A stretch of DNA of 64,000 bases from Kiloniella litopenaei (GCF_000982415.1 NZ_LANI01000001.1:248001-312000), one strand, 5' to 3'; numbered from the stretch's first letter, positions 43,093 through 53,247 are shown. Notes: generated by a model from the letters alone, not told the origin. Numbers and translations are program-made.

Positions 43093-43339
43093 TTTTCTTT
43101 CCATTCTTTCTTTGTAAATTGAATACATTCGACAAGAATAGAAAAGACCGAAAAACTTGGACTGTGAATGCTCAATAGTTCGTTTGATATTGCAGATCGT
43201 TCAAACCACTGGACGAGATACCGGAAGATTATTCATAGTGAACCAAAGACATTAAACCCACAGATCAGTAGTATTATTCCAAAGAAAGTCGTGACCTGTC
43301 CTCCAAGGAATAAACACAAACGAATTAAAAGGATTGATC

Positions 43340-44275
43340 ATGCTTGACGCGCTTAGTGATATTCTCACCCGGCTTTCAGTCAAAGGAACTTTGTACTTTC
43401 GCACCTCCTTTAGCTCGACCTGGGGTCTCGAAGTTCCCCCCTTTGAAAATGCCGCCCGTTTTCACTTTGCCCACAGGGGAACCTGTAAAGTGATGATCAA
43501 CAAAACAGGCGAAAATCTTGTCCTTGCACAGGGAGATCTGGTGATCATTCCCCACGGTGCCAGCCATAGCCTTTTTTGCGAAAATACCTCGCCCCACGAA
43601 ATTCTGCCACTGGATCGCGTTCTGGAAGAGTCCGGTTATAAGGGCGACGGCGTTTTGGTCTATGGTGGCGGTGATCTGGAAAAGGAAACTCAATTGATCT
43701 GTGGCCATTTTTCCTTTGCCAAAGATGCAAGGCATATGATCTTTGACCAGTTACCCGACTATATCCACATCCAAAACTATGGCGAAACAGCTGGAAAATG
43801 GATGGAATCAACCCTGCGCATGATTGGGGACGAAACCAGAAGTACCAAGTTTGGCGGTGATCTTATCGCCCTGAAAATGTCCGAGGTTATTTTTGCCCAG
43901 GCAATCAGAACCTTTATAGAAAATCAGGGATCAGACATCACCGGGTTTGCGGCCTTTGCCGATCCTCATATATCGCGCGCACTGAATGCGTTTCACAAAG
44001 CACCGGCCGAGAGTTGGTCAGTAGAAAGCCTCGCCCGCGAAGCGGGATTGTCACGCACTTCCTTTGCCCAGCATTTTGCTAAAAAGATGGGCGTCACCCC
44101 CATTCAATATCTGACCTCATGGCGGATGCAAATCGCGCGACAGGGGCTGGTAGAACAAAAGATGAATGTTGCCGAGGTTGCCGCCCTGATCGGTTATGCC
44201 TCGGAATCAGCATTTTCCCGCGTTTTCAAAAAAGAGGTTGGTGCATCCCCGGCTGAATACAGAATAGCCAATTAA
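43340..44275 (+). CDS. AraC-family regulator with N-terminal cupin domain
   Basis: The ATG at 43340 is preceded by AAAAGGA. Protein of 311 aa. N-terminal cupin_6-type sensing domain (about 1-190; FHFAHRGTCKVMIN, then GDLVIIPHGASHSL), then two HTH units at about 210-310 (WSVESLAREAGLSRTSFAQHFAKKMG, then MNVAEVAALIGYASESAFSRVFKKE). This group often controls detoxification or transport genes. It may control the divergent DUF4142-cupredoxin pair or the membrane protein gene that follows. Confidence 0.92.
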   Translation: MLDALSDILTRLSVKGTLYFRTSFSSTWGLEVPPFENAARFHFAHRGTCKVMINKTGENLVLAQGDLVIIPHGASHSLFCENTSPHEILPLDRVLEESGYKGDGVLVYGGGDLEKETQLICGHFSFAKDARHMIFDQLPDYIHIQNYGETAGKWMESTLRMIGDETRSTKFGGDLIALKMSEVIFAQAIRTFIENQGSDITGFAAFADPHISRALNAFHKAPAESWSVESLAREAGLSRTSFAQHFAKKMGVTPIQYLTSWRMQIARQGLVEQKMNVAEVAALIGYASESAFSRVFKKEVGASPAEYRIAN

Positions 44276-44471
44276 TTTATCACTCGATTAATGTCACAGC
44301 CCCAACAATTTGAACGATCAAGCATATTTACCGAACTATCTGAACTTCATCGTCCCCAAAATTCCCTTATATTGACCTTATAAGTTTTGAACCGCCTTTC
44401 CTTCCAACGAAAAGGCTTTCTCTAGAACAGTTCAATTTAACAAACGAACTTCAATGTAAAGGATACTTAAA

Positions 44472-44840
44472 ATGATACCGCGTTTTGTTACCAAAAATAT
44501 TCACGCCTATCTGGATTACCCCGTGGCAATCAGTCTGATCGCCCTGCCCTTTGTTCTTGGCTTGGGCAACAGTCACCCCGTTGCCCTGTGGCTTTCTGTT
44601 GTAACTGGTATTGCCGCCTTTTTCCTCACGGTTCTGACCGATCATCATCTAGGTGTCTTCAGGGTTTTGCCTTATAAATTTCATCTATCAGTAGATTTTG
44701 CCGTCGGTGCTCTCTTTGCCTTGATTCCGTTTATTCTAAGCTTTAGCGGCATTGACGCTATTTATTACTGGGCAAACGGCCTCGCCGTTTTAATCGTCGT
44801 TGGACTGCATAAACCTGAAGAAACTATGCAATTGGCGTAA
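44472..44840 (+). CDS. four-helix membrane protein (SPW-repeat-like)
   Basis: Protein of 122 aa with four membrane helices. The first reads YLDYPVAISLIALPFVLGLG, reminiscent of SPW repeat proteins; the third begins FHLSVDFAVGALFALIPFIL. The function of this group is unknown. It follows the AraC regulator gene on the same strand after about 200 bases and is followed by a good terminator. Confidence 0.75.
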   Translation: MIPRFVTKNIHAYLDYPVAISLIALPFVLGLGNSHPVALWLSVVTGIAAFFLTVLTDHHLGVFRVLPYKFHLSVDFAVGALFALIPFILSFSGIDAIYYWANGLAVLIVVGLHKPEETMQLA

Positions 44841-44888
44841 CCGAAAAAAGATTGCTAAAGATCTTTGCCCAATAAATCTTTCAATATG

Positions 44889-44928
44889 AATAGAACCTGT
44901 CTAAATCCAAGGGCAGGTTCTATTTTTA
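44889..44928. terminator. intrinsic terminator between convergent genes
   Basis: AATAGAACCTG (44889-44899) and CAGGTTCTATT (44914-44924) form a perfect 11-bp stem with a 14-base loop, followed by TTTTT-interrupted A/T on the plus strand. It lies between the small membrane protein gene and the MFS gene ending at 44926. Confidence 0.9.
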
Positions 44929-46194
44929 TGTATGGTAGCTTTCAGCGACCATTTGACTGTCCGCTTTTATATGATCTGGTTCGGAAACAACAGCCTGTTT
45001 GCGAACACCCAGCCTGGGGTGGAGCTTTCCGGCCACAATCCAGGCCGTAAACATACCAACCCCCGCGGTGGCAAAGAGCGCCGATATAGGTGCAACAAGC
45101 AAGACCAGCCACGCCACACCCGGACTGATAATGCCGGATATATCCCGAAAGGTAGAATAGACCGCTGACATTTCAGTACGTTCCGATGGTCTGACCGCCA
45201 TCAGAAAAGGCAACCCGGCACAGATATCCAGCAGGATTAGAAACAGTGTTCCGAATAAAAGAAGCCCAACCGTCACCCAAGGCATCATTGCACTAAAGGT
45301 CGCCACAACAAAAACGACCCCGCCAATAAAAAATCCTGCTCGTATTGCATAGCGTACAGAATTCCGTTCAATCCACATCAACATAAAGGGCGTCAGGAAC
45401 AATAAACTGTTGGAAATTGACAGGGCGATCCCGCCAATGCGTTCATCCAGTCCGGCCTCTACCGCATAGATCGGCAGGTAAACGATATAGATCCACCAAC
45501 TACAGGATTTGATAACCGCAAACAGCCATCCGGCAATCAGTCTGGGCTGCACAAAAAAGCGCTGAATAAAGGCCACAGGGTTCGGTGTGGGTGCGCGGGC
45601 TTTGGTAATGAGCTTGCCATCCCCAAGGCGCATCCACCAAAAGACAACAAGCAAGACAGTCGCGCCCAAGGCAGAAACCAGAAATGGGGCAGGCGTCCAC
45701 CATTGCAGCAACCACACACCGCCCGCTGGTCCCGCAGACCATGCCAATGCGCTATAGAATAAGCGCAGGGTTTCAGATCGTTTTAGCTCAACCTTGGCGA
45801 CATAATCCAGAACATAGGCATTAAAACAAACAAAGAGGATCACCACCGCAACAGTATAGGAAAAAAGCGCCAACGCGATTGAAATGGCTGAACCCTCTAT
45901 TGCCAGAAAAGAGCTGACAATAAAAAGGACGGCCCCCAATGAGTACATCCAACGACGGGGAATAAAGCGGGTCAGCCAGGGCACCAGCAAGCCACAAACA
46001 AGCGACATAACCCCGACAAAGAAATATATTTCGGAAACAATCAACGTATCCTGAAATGCCCGATACATCACAAGAGGAAAAACAGAAATCAAAATACCGC
46101 GGGAAATTGATTCGATACCGGACAGAACAGCAAAGCCCTTTGCCCCCGGCGTCGGGGCATGACGAAGCCATTCGGGAATTCGACGCTGAAACAT
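44926..46194 (-). CDS. MFS transporter (422 aa)
   Basis: Protein of 422 aa with 12 predicted membrane helices. It starts with a polar segment (RRIPEWLRHAPTPGAKGFAVLSGIESISRG) and has the loop PWLTRFIPRRWMYSLG after TM2. A glyoxylate/sugar-like substrate cannot be assigned. The conserved phrase RPSERTEMSAVYSTFRDISG in the late loop resembles that of uncharacterised alphaproteobacterial MFS proteins. Monocistronic. Confidence 0.85.
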   Translation of the reverse strand: MFQRRIPEWLRHAPTPGAKGFAVLSGIESISRGILISVFPLVMYRAFQDTLIVSEIYFFVGVMSLVCGLLVPWLTRFIPRRWMYSLGAVLFIVSSFLAIEGSAISIALALFSYTVAVVILFVCFNAYVLDYVAKVELKRSETLRLFYSALAWSAGPAGGVWLLQWWTPAPFLVSALGATVLLVVFWWMRLGDGKLITKARAPTPNPVAFIQRFFVQPRLIAGWLFAVIKSCSWWIYIVYLPIYAVEAGLDERIGGIALSISNSLLFLTPFMLMWIERNSVRYAIRAGFFIGGVVFVVATFSAMMPWVTVGLLLFGTLFLILLDICAGLPFLMAVRPSERTEMSAVYSTFRDISGIISPGVAWLVLLVAPISALFATAGVGMFTAWIVAGKLHPRLGVRKQAVVSEPDHIKADSQMVAESYHT

Positions 46195-46378
46195 CTAATC
46201 ACCTCATAACCTGTTAGTTCTAAAAGAGCACGTTTTTGAAAGAACATCTCTCTTATCACCGACAAGAATGATGGTTTTTAAAGTGAACCTGTCTTATTTA
46301 CGCCGTTTGGAATGTTGTCGATCTGATTTTTCATTGGCCCCATCATAAATCAATCTCTGATAACGAGGGTAACAAGCT

Positions 46379-47041
46379 CTATACCAAAAACTGTTCCCGC
46401 ACTTTATGCAGGTTTTCCATCACTGCGATGCAGAGACCCGAGATTTCATCGGTTGGGGCCAACATGTCGGGGATCATGATGGTTTGCAGGCCTGCCCCGT
46501 GTGCTGATCTTACGCCGTTATGAGAGTCTTCCAACGCAAGACAGCTTTGCGGTGACACCCCCAAACGTTTGGTTGCCAATAAATAAGGCTCGGGATCCGG
46601 TTTCCCGCGGGTGACATCGCCAGAGGTCACGATTGTTGAAAAATAGGGCATCACCCCGGCATGAGTCAGATGACTTTCTGCACGCCGCCGACTGGTTGAG
46701 GTTGCAACAGCGAGAGGCAACCCCCGCTCCGCCAGGTGTGCCAAAAGTTCCTCTACCCCGGTTTTCAACGGTACATGACGGGCGAATTCAATCTCCAGCA
46801 ACGCATGCATTTTACGATTGAAGTCATCAAAGGGAAAATTAGCCCCCATGCCCTTGCGGATAATATCTTCACCCGCCTGCATGGTAAGCCCCACCACGGA
46901 CTTGTACAGCTCCTCACTCAGTTCAAAGCCCAATTCCCTCGCGGCCTCAACAGAGGCGCGCAGATAAATCGCCTCGGAATCAATCAAAAGCCCGTCCATG
47001 TCAAACACGACGGCCTCTAACTCCCGGGCATTAAAAGGCAT
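46379..47041 (-). CDS. HAD-family hydrolase, beta-phosphoglucomutase-like
   Basis: The ATG at 47041 is chosen because motif I (VVFDMDGLLIDSE, Asp14 and Asp16) then sits at the usual distance from the start. Protein of 220 aa with an alpha-helical cap (residues about 20-85), motif II ATSTSRR, motif III Lys in GDVTRGKPDPEPY, and motif IV ALEDSHNG. Subfamily I/IA enzymes with this cap dephosphorylate sugar phosphates or isomerise them. Substrate unknown. Cytosolic. Confidence 0.9.
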   Translation of the reverse strand: MPFNARELEAVVFDMDGLLIDSEAIYLRASVEAARELGFELSEELYKSVVGLTMQAGEDIIRKGMGANFPFDDFNRKMHALLEIEFARHVPLKTGVEELLAHLAERGLPLAVATSTSRRRAESHLTHAGVMPYFSTIVTSGDVTRGKPDPEPYLLATKRLGVSPQSCLALEDSHNGVRSAHGAGLQTIMIPDMLAPTDEISGLCIAVMENLHKVREQFLV

Positions 47042-47167
47042 AAAACAAACTCCCGTATTTAAAAGGCAAGGATCAAGAGTAAAAAGAAGCAAAGAAATTC
47101 AATCAATTAGGGCTAATCGATTGACAAGAGAACATCTATCGCAGAACCATGGATATTATTTAATACA

Positions 47168-47683
47168 CTATTTTCTGGCAGGAAGCTTTCGTAAAGCCAT
47201 TCCATACTTGTCTTCATCAGTAAACCCCAGACTCTCATAAAAACCCTTCGCGCCACCATCTTTGCGCCCCTTGCCCGTCAACAGCATGATCTTATAGGCA
47301 CCAGCTTGCCATGCCATGTCTATGGCGCGCTCCATCACCTGTCTGCCCAGCCCCTGTCCGCGATATCGCTGTGACGTAATGACATTTTCAATCAAGGCAT
47401 AAGGCCGCCCGAGATAGGTCATGTTCGGTAAAACATGAAGCGTCACGATTGCACAAACTGGGACACAAGTTGGATCACAGGCTTGCCCCTTTTCCTGTCC
47501 CCCCGCTGTTGCATCGTTGCCCTCGTCCGCAGCAACAATAACCAACGTGCCGGGATGCGCCAGGATCTCTCGCCACCGGGCCAGTCCCTCACCGCCGGAA
47601 ATCCCGGGAACGTCCCCGCCAAACTCGGCATAGAGTTCAACAACGGCGGCATAGTCGTTTTCTCGGGCAAGGCGGATTAACAT
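47168..47683 (-). CDS. GNAT-family N-acetyltransferase
   Basis: Protein of 171 aa. N-terminal strand and helix MLIRLARENDYAAVVELYAEF, acetyl-CoA loop RYRGQGLGRQVMERA (motif A, R-x-x-G-x-G), and the C-terminal FYESLGFTDEDKYGM. A hydrophilic insertion at about 57-75 with several Gly, Gln and Cys is unusual. Substrate unknown. The gene lies upstream of the HAD gene on the same strand, separated by about 125 bases. Confidence 0.9.
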   Translation of the reverse strand: MLIRLARENDYAAVVELYAEFGGDVPGISGGEGLARWREILAHPGTLVIVAADEGNDATAGGQEKGQACDPTCVPVCAIVTLHVLPNMTYLGRPYALIENVITSQRYRGQGLGRQVMERAIDMAWQAGAYKIMLLTGKGRKDGGAKGFYESLGFTDEDKYGMALRKLPARK

Positions 47684-47729
47684 TCACAAACCTGTTATAA
47701 GGTGTAATATAAAAGGAAAATTTTATTCA

Positions 47730-50468
47730 CTAACTTCCGCAATCCAACTGAATTTCATGAAGCAATGGCAAGTGACTGCGGTTTATGGCTCCATAAATTT
47801 TCTGTGTTTTTGGAAAGATAGTCATATGCTTCACATCTTTGAAATTGCTAAATCGCGATATACCAAAGTTTCTATCAATAACGAAATCACCATTAGATCC
47901 TGTTACAAATGCTTTACCCACAAAAGAAACATTCTGAATTTGAGAAACATCGCCAACAATCTCATAAATATCCTCAACAACAGGCTCTATCGATAAAGTC
48001 GTGGGATCAATATAAAACAGGCCAGAAAATCCACCTGCTAAAATCTCACCACCTCTTTCATTCCCAGAGAAATCCTTAATTTCTGTCTCTGGATTTTGGC
48101 CCTTCAGCCGAGAAACACGGTAGTCAGGATTCAACAGATAGACACCCTTTGTCGTTCCGAGAAAAACACCACCTTTGCCGGGATCATAAGTTGTTAAAAT
48201 CCTTACATCATCAGGTAGGCCTTCTACAGCTTCCCATGATAAGTCTTCGGTAATACGAAACCAACCATCCGAAAACACCAAGACTGTTTTCATACGTTCA
48301 ATGAGCCAACCTTTACGATACACCTCAAAGGATCGAGAATTATAGCCATTAAGCTTTATCGGCGTCATCTCCCCTGATTCATTCATCAGGAAAGGAGTTC
48401 TAAGATTAGCTGACAAAGTGTTATGCCTTGTCGTTTTATTCACCAACAAAGATTTCTTCCAGGGAATGCGAGCGATAATGTTGGTTCTTTCAAGTGGCCA
48501 CGAGAAAAAATCCAATAATCCCGGTTTCGTTTTTTCTGCCCCCAGTTCAGTAAATTTATACAAGGCATGAGCTTTACTGCCATAGTTATCTTTGAGCAAA
48601 ACACTTTTCATCGACGGAATGATATAAGGATAATAAGCAGGCCCGTCATGAAAAGGTTTTAGCTCCATATCGCGTCCAAGAAATGCTTTATCATCAACAA
48701 TCAAATCACTGGACCATGGGACGGACCTTAAACTGTATGAAAGCATCTCCGGATTAGATTGTTGACCAACCAGACTATTGTCTTCATCGAACTGAAAAAC
48801 TCCCTTTTCTGTCCCCAAAACAATACCCTTTCCATCCGGTGCGGTTTTAATACTACTTATATAACTTCCGATAACCTCTCTATCAGTGCCCTTTACAGGC
48901 AATAGGCAAACTTTCACGTCCTTTATTTTTTTTCTGATCTTTTCTCGTCTATCGCAGGCTGCTGTGCCGTCGATTTCCTTATCAACCACAGCAAATAATC
49001 CCTTTGATGTTGATAAAATCACATCCCCAAGCACCGGATGAGATCCAACAAAGCTCTGAACATTTGGCCTACCCATATAATTCCCTCCGACAACAGGGGA
49101 CAGTTCCAGATTTTGATCCAGAACATATAGCCCTTCTTTGGATAAAATCAGGTCAACGCCGGCGACTGGCCAGTTGATAAATTTAAGATCATACGCGCCA
49201 TCAATATCAAAGTCCCAATCAATTTCACTGACCGATCCATCCCGGGCAAGTTGAAATAAACCTGTTTTTGCGGATACAACCAAAACCTTCTCTGTTTCTG
49301 GCATTGGGACGACACGCAAATATCTGTCACTCAGCAATTCCTCAGGGGCTTTTGCCTCTGTAATTTGCTCTCCATCATAAATAAAAAAGCCATTCTCATC
49401 TTCAAAGATCGCCATATTCATATAGGGGGCGCTTTTAAAACCTCTATTCAACGGTCTTTCCTGAGCTGGCGGCCCAAGAAATTTCAAACCAGATATATTT
49501 TCAAATCCATCAGGCGTCAGTCTTTGCCACTTGTATTTGTACTCTTTCAGGTCAGGATTATACCTTACAATCTGTTGAAACTGATCCAGATAAAAATACA
49601 TTTTGTTATCATTATCCTGGGTAATATCACTCACAACGATGCGGTCAGTAACGTTATCTCTCTTCAATAGACTCCAGGAATGTTTTGCGTAGAAATTATT
49701 ACTGCCCTTAAAGGCAACGGCATTTTGAAAGCCGGACAGTTTTTTAAAATCACCTATACGTTCATCTTGTATATAGCCTAATTCCTCCATCCCCTTTTGC
49801 GAGTAGAGAAAAAGGCCTCTACCTTCACTGGAAATGACCAATCCACCTAGGGCAGGCTCGTCATATACATGGTCTATTCTGGGAATTGCCAAAACATCAT
49901 ATAAAGGCCACTTTTCGAGAGAGGTATCACCAACAACAAAAGGAATTCCATCTGATATCACTAGGCTTTCTTTTCTTGAAGGAAGAAAAAAAGGTCCGGA
50001 GAACTGTCGATCCCGATCGAGGCCTGTTTTGTTTATAATTATTGGGTTATTCAGGTTTTGCTGAAAAATAATAATTGAATTAGAGATAAGCCCCTGACGG
50101 ACAATAGAAATCGATCTATCCCCCCAAGGCTCACGAAGCGGTTCACGACGCGTTTCTCGCTCTATTTCTTGTAAAAGTTCATGATCAAAAAGCACCCACT
50201 CTCGGGATTTATTAATTTCCCAGATACTGTCTCGTCTAATCACAGAAAACAATGCTGTTGGATGATGCTCTATATCCAATTTAGTACTTGTCATTGTTGA
50301 TGTTCGGTAATCATCAGTGATTGTCGGTGTGCCGTTTTTGATCGGCACCACACAAAAGCGATTTTCGAAAGGGCTGGCTTTGGTTAGGGAGATACCTAAG
50401 CCAGAACCAAATAAGATAAATACAATAAAGAAGAACAAAAAACGCTGGTGAATAGAATTTCGTTTCAT
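47730..50468 (-). CDS. large exported beta-propeller-like protein (912 aa)
   Basis: The ATG at 50468 gives a signal anchor or signal peptide (KRNSIHQRFLFFFIVFILFGSG); an earlier start adds 14 residues. The mature protein has at least seven scattered motifs of the pattern (L/V)x(T/S)xxG(L/V)(F/Y), such as VISSEGRGLFLYSQKG, VSAKTGLFQLARDG, ILSKEGLYVLDQ, ILSTSKGLFAVV, LGTEKGVFQFDED, LGTTKGVYLLNPD and ILAGGFSGLFYIDP. These resemble blades of the 'two-component regulator propeller' type but no kinase or regulator follows. So it is probably a double propeller in the periplasm. A+T-rich. Function unknown. Confidence 0.75.
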   Translation of the reverse strand: MKRNSIHQRFLFFFIVFILFGSGLGISLTKASPFENRFCVVPIKNGTPTITDDYRTSTMTSTKLDIEHHPTALFSVIRRDSIWEINKSREWVLFDHELLQEIERETRREPLREPWGDRSISIVRQGLISNSIIIFQQNLNNPIIINKTGLDRDRQFSGPFFLPSRKESLVISDGIPFVVGDTSLEKWPLYDVLAIPRIDHVYDEPALGGLVISSEGRGLFLYSQKGMEELGYIQDERIGDFKKLSGFQNAVAFKGSNNFYAKHSWSLLKRDNVTDRIVVSDITQDNDNKMYFYLDQFQQIVRYNPDLKEYKYKWQRLTPDGFENISGLKFLGPPAQERPLNRGFKSAPYMNMAIFEDENGFFIYDGEQITEAKAPEELLSDRYLRVVPMPETEKVLVVSAKTGLFQLARDGSVSEIDWDFDIDGAYDLKFINWPVAGVDLILSKEGLYVLDQNLELSPVVGGNYMGRPNVQSFVGSHPVLGDVILSTSKGLFAVVDKEIDGTAACDRREKIRKKIKDVKVCLLPVKGTDREVIGSYISSIKTAPDGKGIVLGTEKGVFQFDEDNSLVGQQSNPEMLSYSLRSVPWSSDLIVDDKAFLGRDMELKPFHDGPAYYPYIIPSMKSVLLKDNYGSKAHALYKFTELGAEKTKPGLLDFFSWPLERTNIIARIPWKKSLLVNKTTRHNTLSANLRTPFLMNESGEMTPIKLNGYNSRSFEVYRKGWLIERMKTVLVFSDGWFRITEDLSWEAVEGLPDDVRILTTYDPGKGGVFLGTTKGVYLLNPDYRVSRLKGQNPETEIKDFSGNERGGEILAGGFSGLFYIDPTTLSIEPVVEDIYEIVGDVSQIQNVSFVGKAFVTGSNGDFVIDRNFGISRFSNFKDVKHMTIFPKTQKIYGAINRSHLPLLHEIQLDCGS

Positions 50469-50760
50469 TGCAAAACTGAGCCTGTCGTTTGAAGCGCTAA
50501 AAACAAACACTTAATAATCGATTTTTAAAAACAATATTCCCCCAAAAATATACCTTGACCAAACTAATAATCACAACTGTTTTCGTTCGCTAAAAGGTAA
50601 ACATTCATTGAATAAATCCAAACAAAATCTATCAATTTCATTGTTCAGAAAATCAAAGAACGCAAAGACATAATTGAGAGACAGCAATAATTCGGCCTGA
50701 TTTATCGCATCACCACCTTAAGTTGATTATCCTTCATACCCCATCAAAGGGACAATTTAG

Positions 50761-51237
50761 ATGACTGAAAAAGGTTGGTTTTTTGGCGGAGCAGGACTTT
50801 TGTTTTTTGTCTCTCTATCCATGAGATTATTTGGAATACCAAATATCCTTACCCCCTATCCAATGCCCCTTTTTATTGTTGCCATTATGGGGGGCAAGTA
50901 CATCTTTCCCTTTATAACACCCCTGCTTTATATGCTGGTTATAAAAATATTTTCTAATTCCAGACACTTCTCCAAGGTGGTTATTATCCTGATTTTGGTA
51001 TTTGCATTCCTGAATTTTTACCATTTTCTCAACACGTGGGATCTTGGCGTGAAATATCGAAGCTATGAGTATGCACAGTTCATCGCCATAGAAAATATTG
51101 TTGGATTTTTTATAGCCCTGACAATGGGCATTGCTGGCCATATCAAAAAATCACGCCGTTTGATCTTGGGCGCAAACCTTACCCTCTTTATTTTACTATC
51201 CTGGTGCGCCTTCCCCTATCTCGGCGAAATCCTGTAG
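50761..51237 (+). CDS. hypothetical membrane protein (158 aa)
   Basis: Protein of 158 aa with about five membrane helices (for example LFFVSLSMRLFGIPNIL, KVVIILILVFAFLNFYHFL and LILGANLTLFILLSWCAF). No family recognised. A putative zinc-protease gene follows after 34 bases on the same strand and may be co-transcribed. A+T-rich codon use like the propeller gene next to it. Confidence 0.65.
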   Translation: MTEKGWFFGGAGLLFFVSLSMRLFGIPNILTPYPMPLFIVAIMGGKYIFPFITPLLYMLVIKIFSNSRHFSKVVIILILVFAFLNFYHFLNTWDLGVKYRSYEYAQFIAIENIVGFFIALTMGIAGHIKKSRRLILGANLTLFILLSWCAFPYLGEIL

Positions 51238-51271
51238 CAGTCATGAACCTGAACGAGTTTAGAGAGTTATT

Positions 51272-52072
51272 TTGTCCTCACAAAACGGTAAGAACAACGA
51301 CCTTGAAAATGCAATCAATCGTTTAAAGCGTGGATTAATAAGCAAGCACTACCCAACCCAAGCAGTGGCCTATAAAGCCATTTATGAAAGTGGGGTTAAA
51401 TCAATTCCCTTATTACTTAGAGAGCTAAAGCTACTGGATCTTAAAAAGTATAATTCTGTTAATACGATACTCGCGGCAGGCTTTTTGACCATTCTGCACG
51501 ATCTTGATGAAAAGCTATCGGAACAGTTTGTAAAGGATTCCGTTACCCCCAAAACTGACCCTGTTATCAAACGATCTTTTGATTCAATCCTGAGATTTAA
51601 ACGCACCAACTTCACCGAAATAGAACATAGGGGCGTTCTCATTCTTGAAGATAAAACACTGGATCAGCGAAATCACGCAACAGACTTTGTTTTAAAATGG
51701 TTGGAGATAATTCCGGACGAAGATTTAAAAAGGGTTCCCAGAATTTATATTATTCCCCTTAAACCCCAATATGATTTTGCGGGGCAATACCTGCCCTATA
51801 TTGGAGTTATCAATCTGGTTTGGTTTAAATATGATGAACAAATTGAATTTCTTAATGCTATGGATCGTTTTTTTACACAAAAAACGCTTTATCATGAAAT
51901 AGGGCATCATTTTCACAAACACAAAGAAGGCGGTCAGGTCCCCTCTCAAGAAGAAGAGGCAGATCGTTATGCATATAAAAAACTTCGTATTGCCCGCCCG
52001 AAAGTTTCTAGGTTCCTAAGAATGATCGCGAAAATATTCGGTATCAATAGTACAAAGCAGACACCGACTTAG
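51272..52072 (+). CDS. zinc-metalloprotease-like protein with HEXXH motif
   Basis: TTG start with AGAGAG upstream; no suitable ATG in frame. Protein of 266 aa. N-terminal half (about 1-150) is helical with a HEAT-like look (QAVAYKAIYESGVKSIPLLLREL). The C-terminal half has TLYHEIGHHFHKHKEGG with His208, Glu209 and His212, then EEEADRYAYKKL, where Glu229 could be the third zinc ligand. This is the ImmA/IrrE or M48-like arrangement. No signal peptide. The partner membrane protein gene upstream is a possible substrate or anchor (inference). Confidence 0.75.
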   Translation: MSSQNGKNNDLENAINRLKRGLISKHYPTQAVAYKAIYESGVKSIPLLLRELKLLDLKKYNSVNTILAAGFLTILHDLDEKLSEQFVKDSVTPKTDPVIKRSFDSILRFKRTNFTEIEHRGVLILEDKTLDQRNHATDFVLKWLEIIPDEDLKRVPRIYIIPLKPQYDFAGQYLPYIGVINLVWFKYDEQIEFLNAMDRFFTQKTLYHEIGHHFHKHKEGGQVPSQEEEADRYAYKKLRIARPKVSRFLRMIAKIFGINSTKQTPT

Positions 52073-52320
52073 CTTTATCCTGATATTGCTACACAACCAA
52101 AACTTACCTCTACGAACCAAGCTAACCAGCATACGTGATACGGCTTCAAAGCTCCGTTTTCCCCTTATTTCTGCATCAAGCTCTCCCTAAAATTAACATT
52201 GGCCCCATGCCAGAAAAATTAATGGCTCTATGCCTTGGGTAAAGAAATCAATAAGACGAGAGGAACTATTGATAAATCGCCGGGGCTGATCTGCCTCGCC
52301 CCTTAAGCCAGGAAACCATC

Positions 52321-53247
52321 ATGTCACTTTTTCACGGCCTCTCTGCCTTCCCGATAACGCCCACTGATAAGGATGGACGGGTAAATGGCGATGAACTCTT
52401 TCTTTTGCTGGACCGGATCGTCAAGGCCGGACCTGATTCCAGAGGGAATACCGGCGTTAATTCTATTGGACTGTTGGGCAGTACGGGTGGTTATGCCTAT
52501 CTGACAAGGGCAGAGCGACAACGTGCCGTTGCCATGGCTGCCGATTTTATTGGTGGGCGCATTCCCTTGATCGTTGGGATTGGCGCGCTTAGAACCGATG
52601 AAGTACAAGAACTGGCAAAGGACGCCCGCGACGCAGGGGCAGATGGTCTGTTGCTAGCCCCTGTTTCCTATACCCCTTTGACAGAAGCTGAAGTCTATCA
52701 GCATTTCCTTGCGGTTGCCGGGGTCACAGACCTTCCGATTTGTATCTATAATAACCCCGGCACAACCCATTTTACCTTTTCGCTGGACCTTCTAAAGCGT
52801 CTTTCACAAATAGATAGCATTGCTGCCGTCAAGATGCCCTTGCCGCAAGGGCAGGAGATAGAGGATAACCTGGCGCAACTTCGCCAAAATACAGCCGACA
52901 AGGATGGCTTTGCTGTTGGCTATAGTGGCGACTGGGGCTGTGCTGCGGGGCTTCTGGCCGGGGCAGACACATGGTACAGCGTGGTTGGCGGACTTTTCCC
53001 GTCTCAGGCCCTGAAACTGGCAAGGGCCGCGCAAGGGGGTGATACGCAGACAGTCCAGCATATTGATCAATTCTTCCAACCGCTCTGGACACTCTTTAAA
53101 GAGTTTGGCGGCATGCGGGTTATGTATGCTGCTGCGAACATCCTGTCCCTGACGGACGCATCGCCTCACCTGCCCGTTCTTCCACTATCCCCTGCGGATA
53201 AAGAACGTGTTCGAAAGGCCATAAAAACCTTGAACGAACTAAGTTAG
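52321..53247 (+). CDS. dihydrodipicolinate synthase/N-acetylneuraminate lyase family aldolase
   Basis: Protein of 308 aa with a TIM barrel of the DapA family: GSTGGYAYLTRAERQRA near the pyruvate-binding loop, Tyr143 in CIYNNPGTTHF and the Schiff-base Lys171 in IAAVKMP. The usual G-T-T-G-E loop reads G-S-T-G-G-Y, and the length exceeds that of DapA, so it is more likely a class-I pyruvate aldolase or dehydratase of sugar acids or amino acids than the lysine-pathway enzyme. Cytosolic. No pathway genes next to it. Confidence 0.9.
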   Translation: MSLFHGLSAFPITPTDKDGRVNGDELFLLLDRIVKAGPDSRGNTGVNSIGLLGSTGGYAYLTRAERQRAVAMAADFIGGRIPLIVGIGALRTDEVQELAKDARDAGADGLLLAPVSYTPLTEAEVYQHFLAVAGVTDLPICIYNNPGTTHFTFSLDLLKRLSQIDSIAAVKMPLPQGQEIEDNLAQLRQNTADKDGFAVGYSGDWGCAAGLLAGADTWYSVVGGLFPSQALKLARAAQGGDTQTVQHIDQFFQPLWTLFKEFGGMRVMYAAANILSLTDASPHLPVLPLSPADKERVRKAIKTLNELS

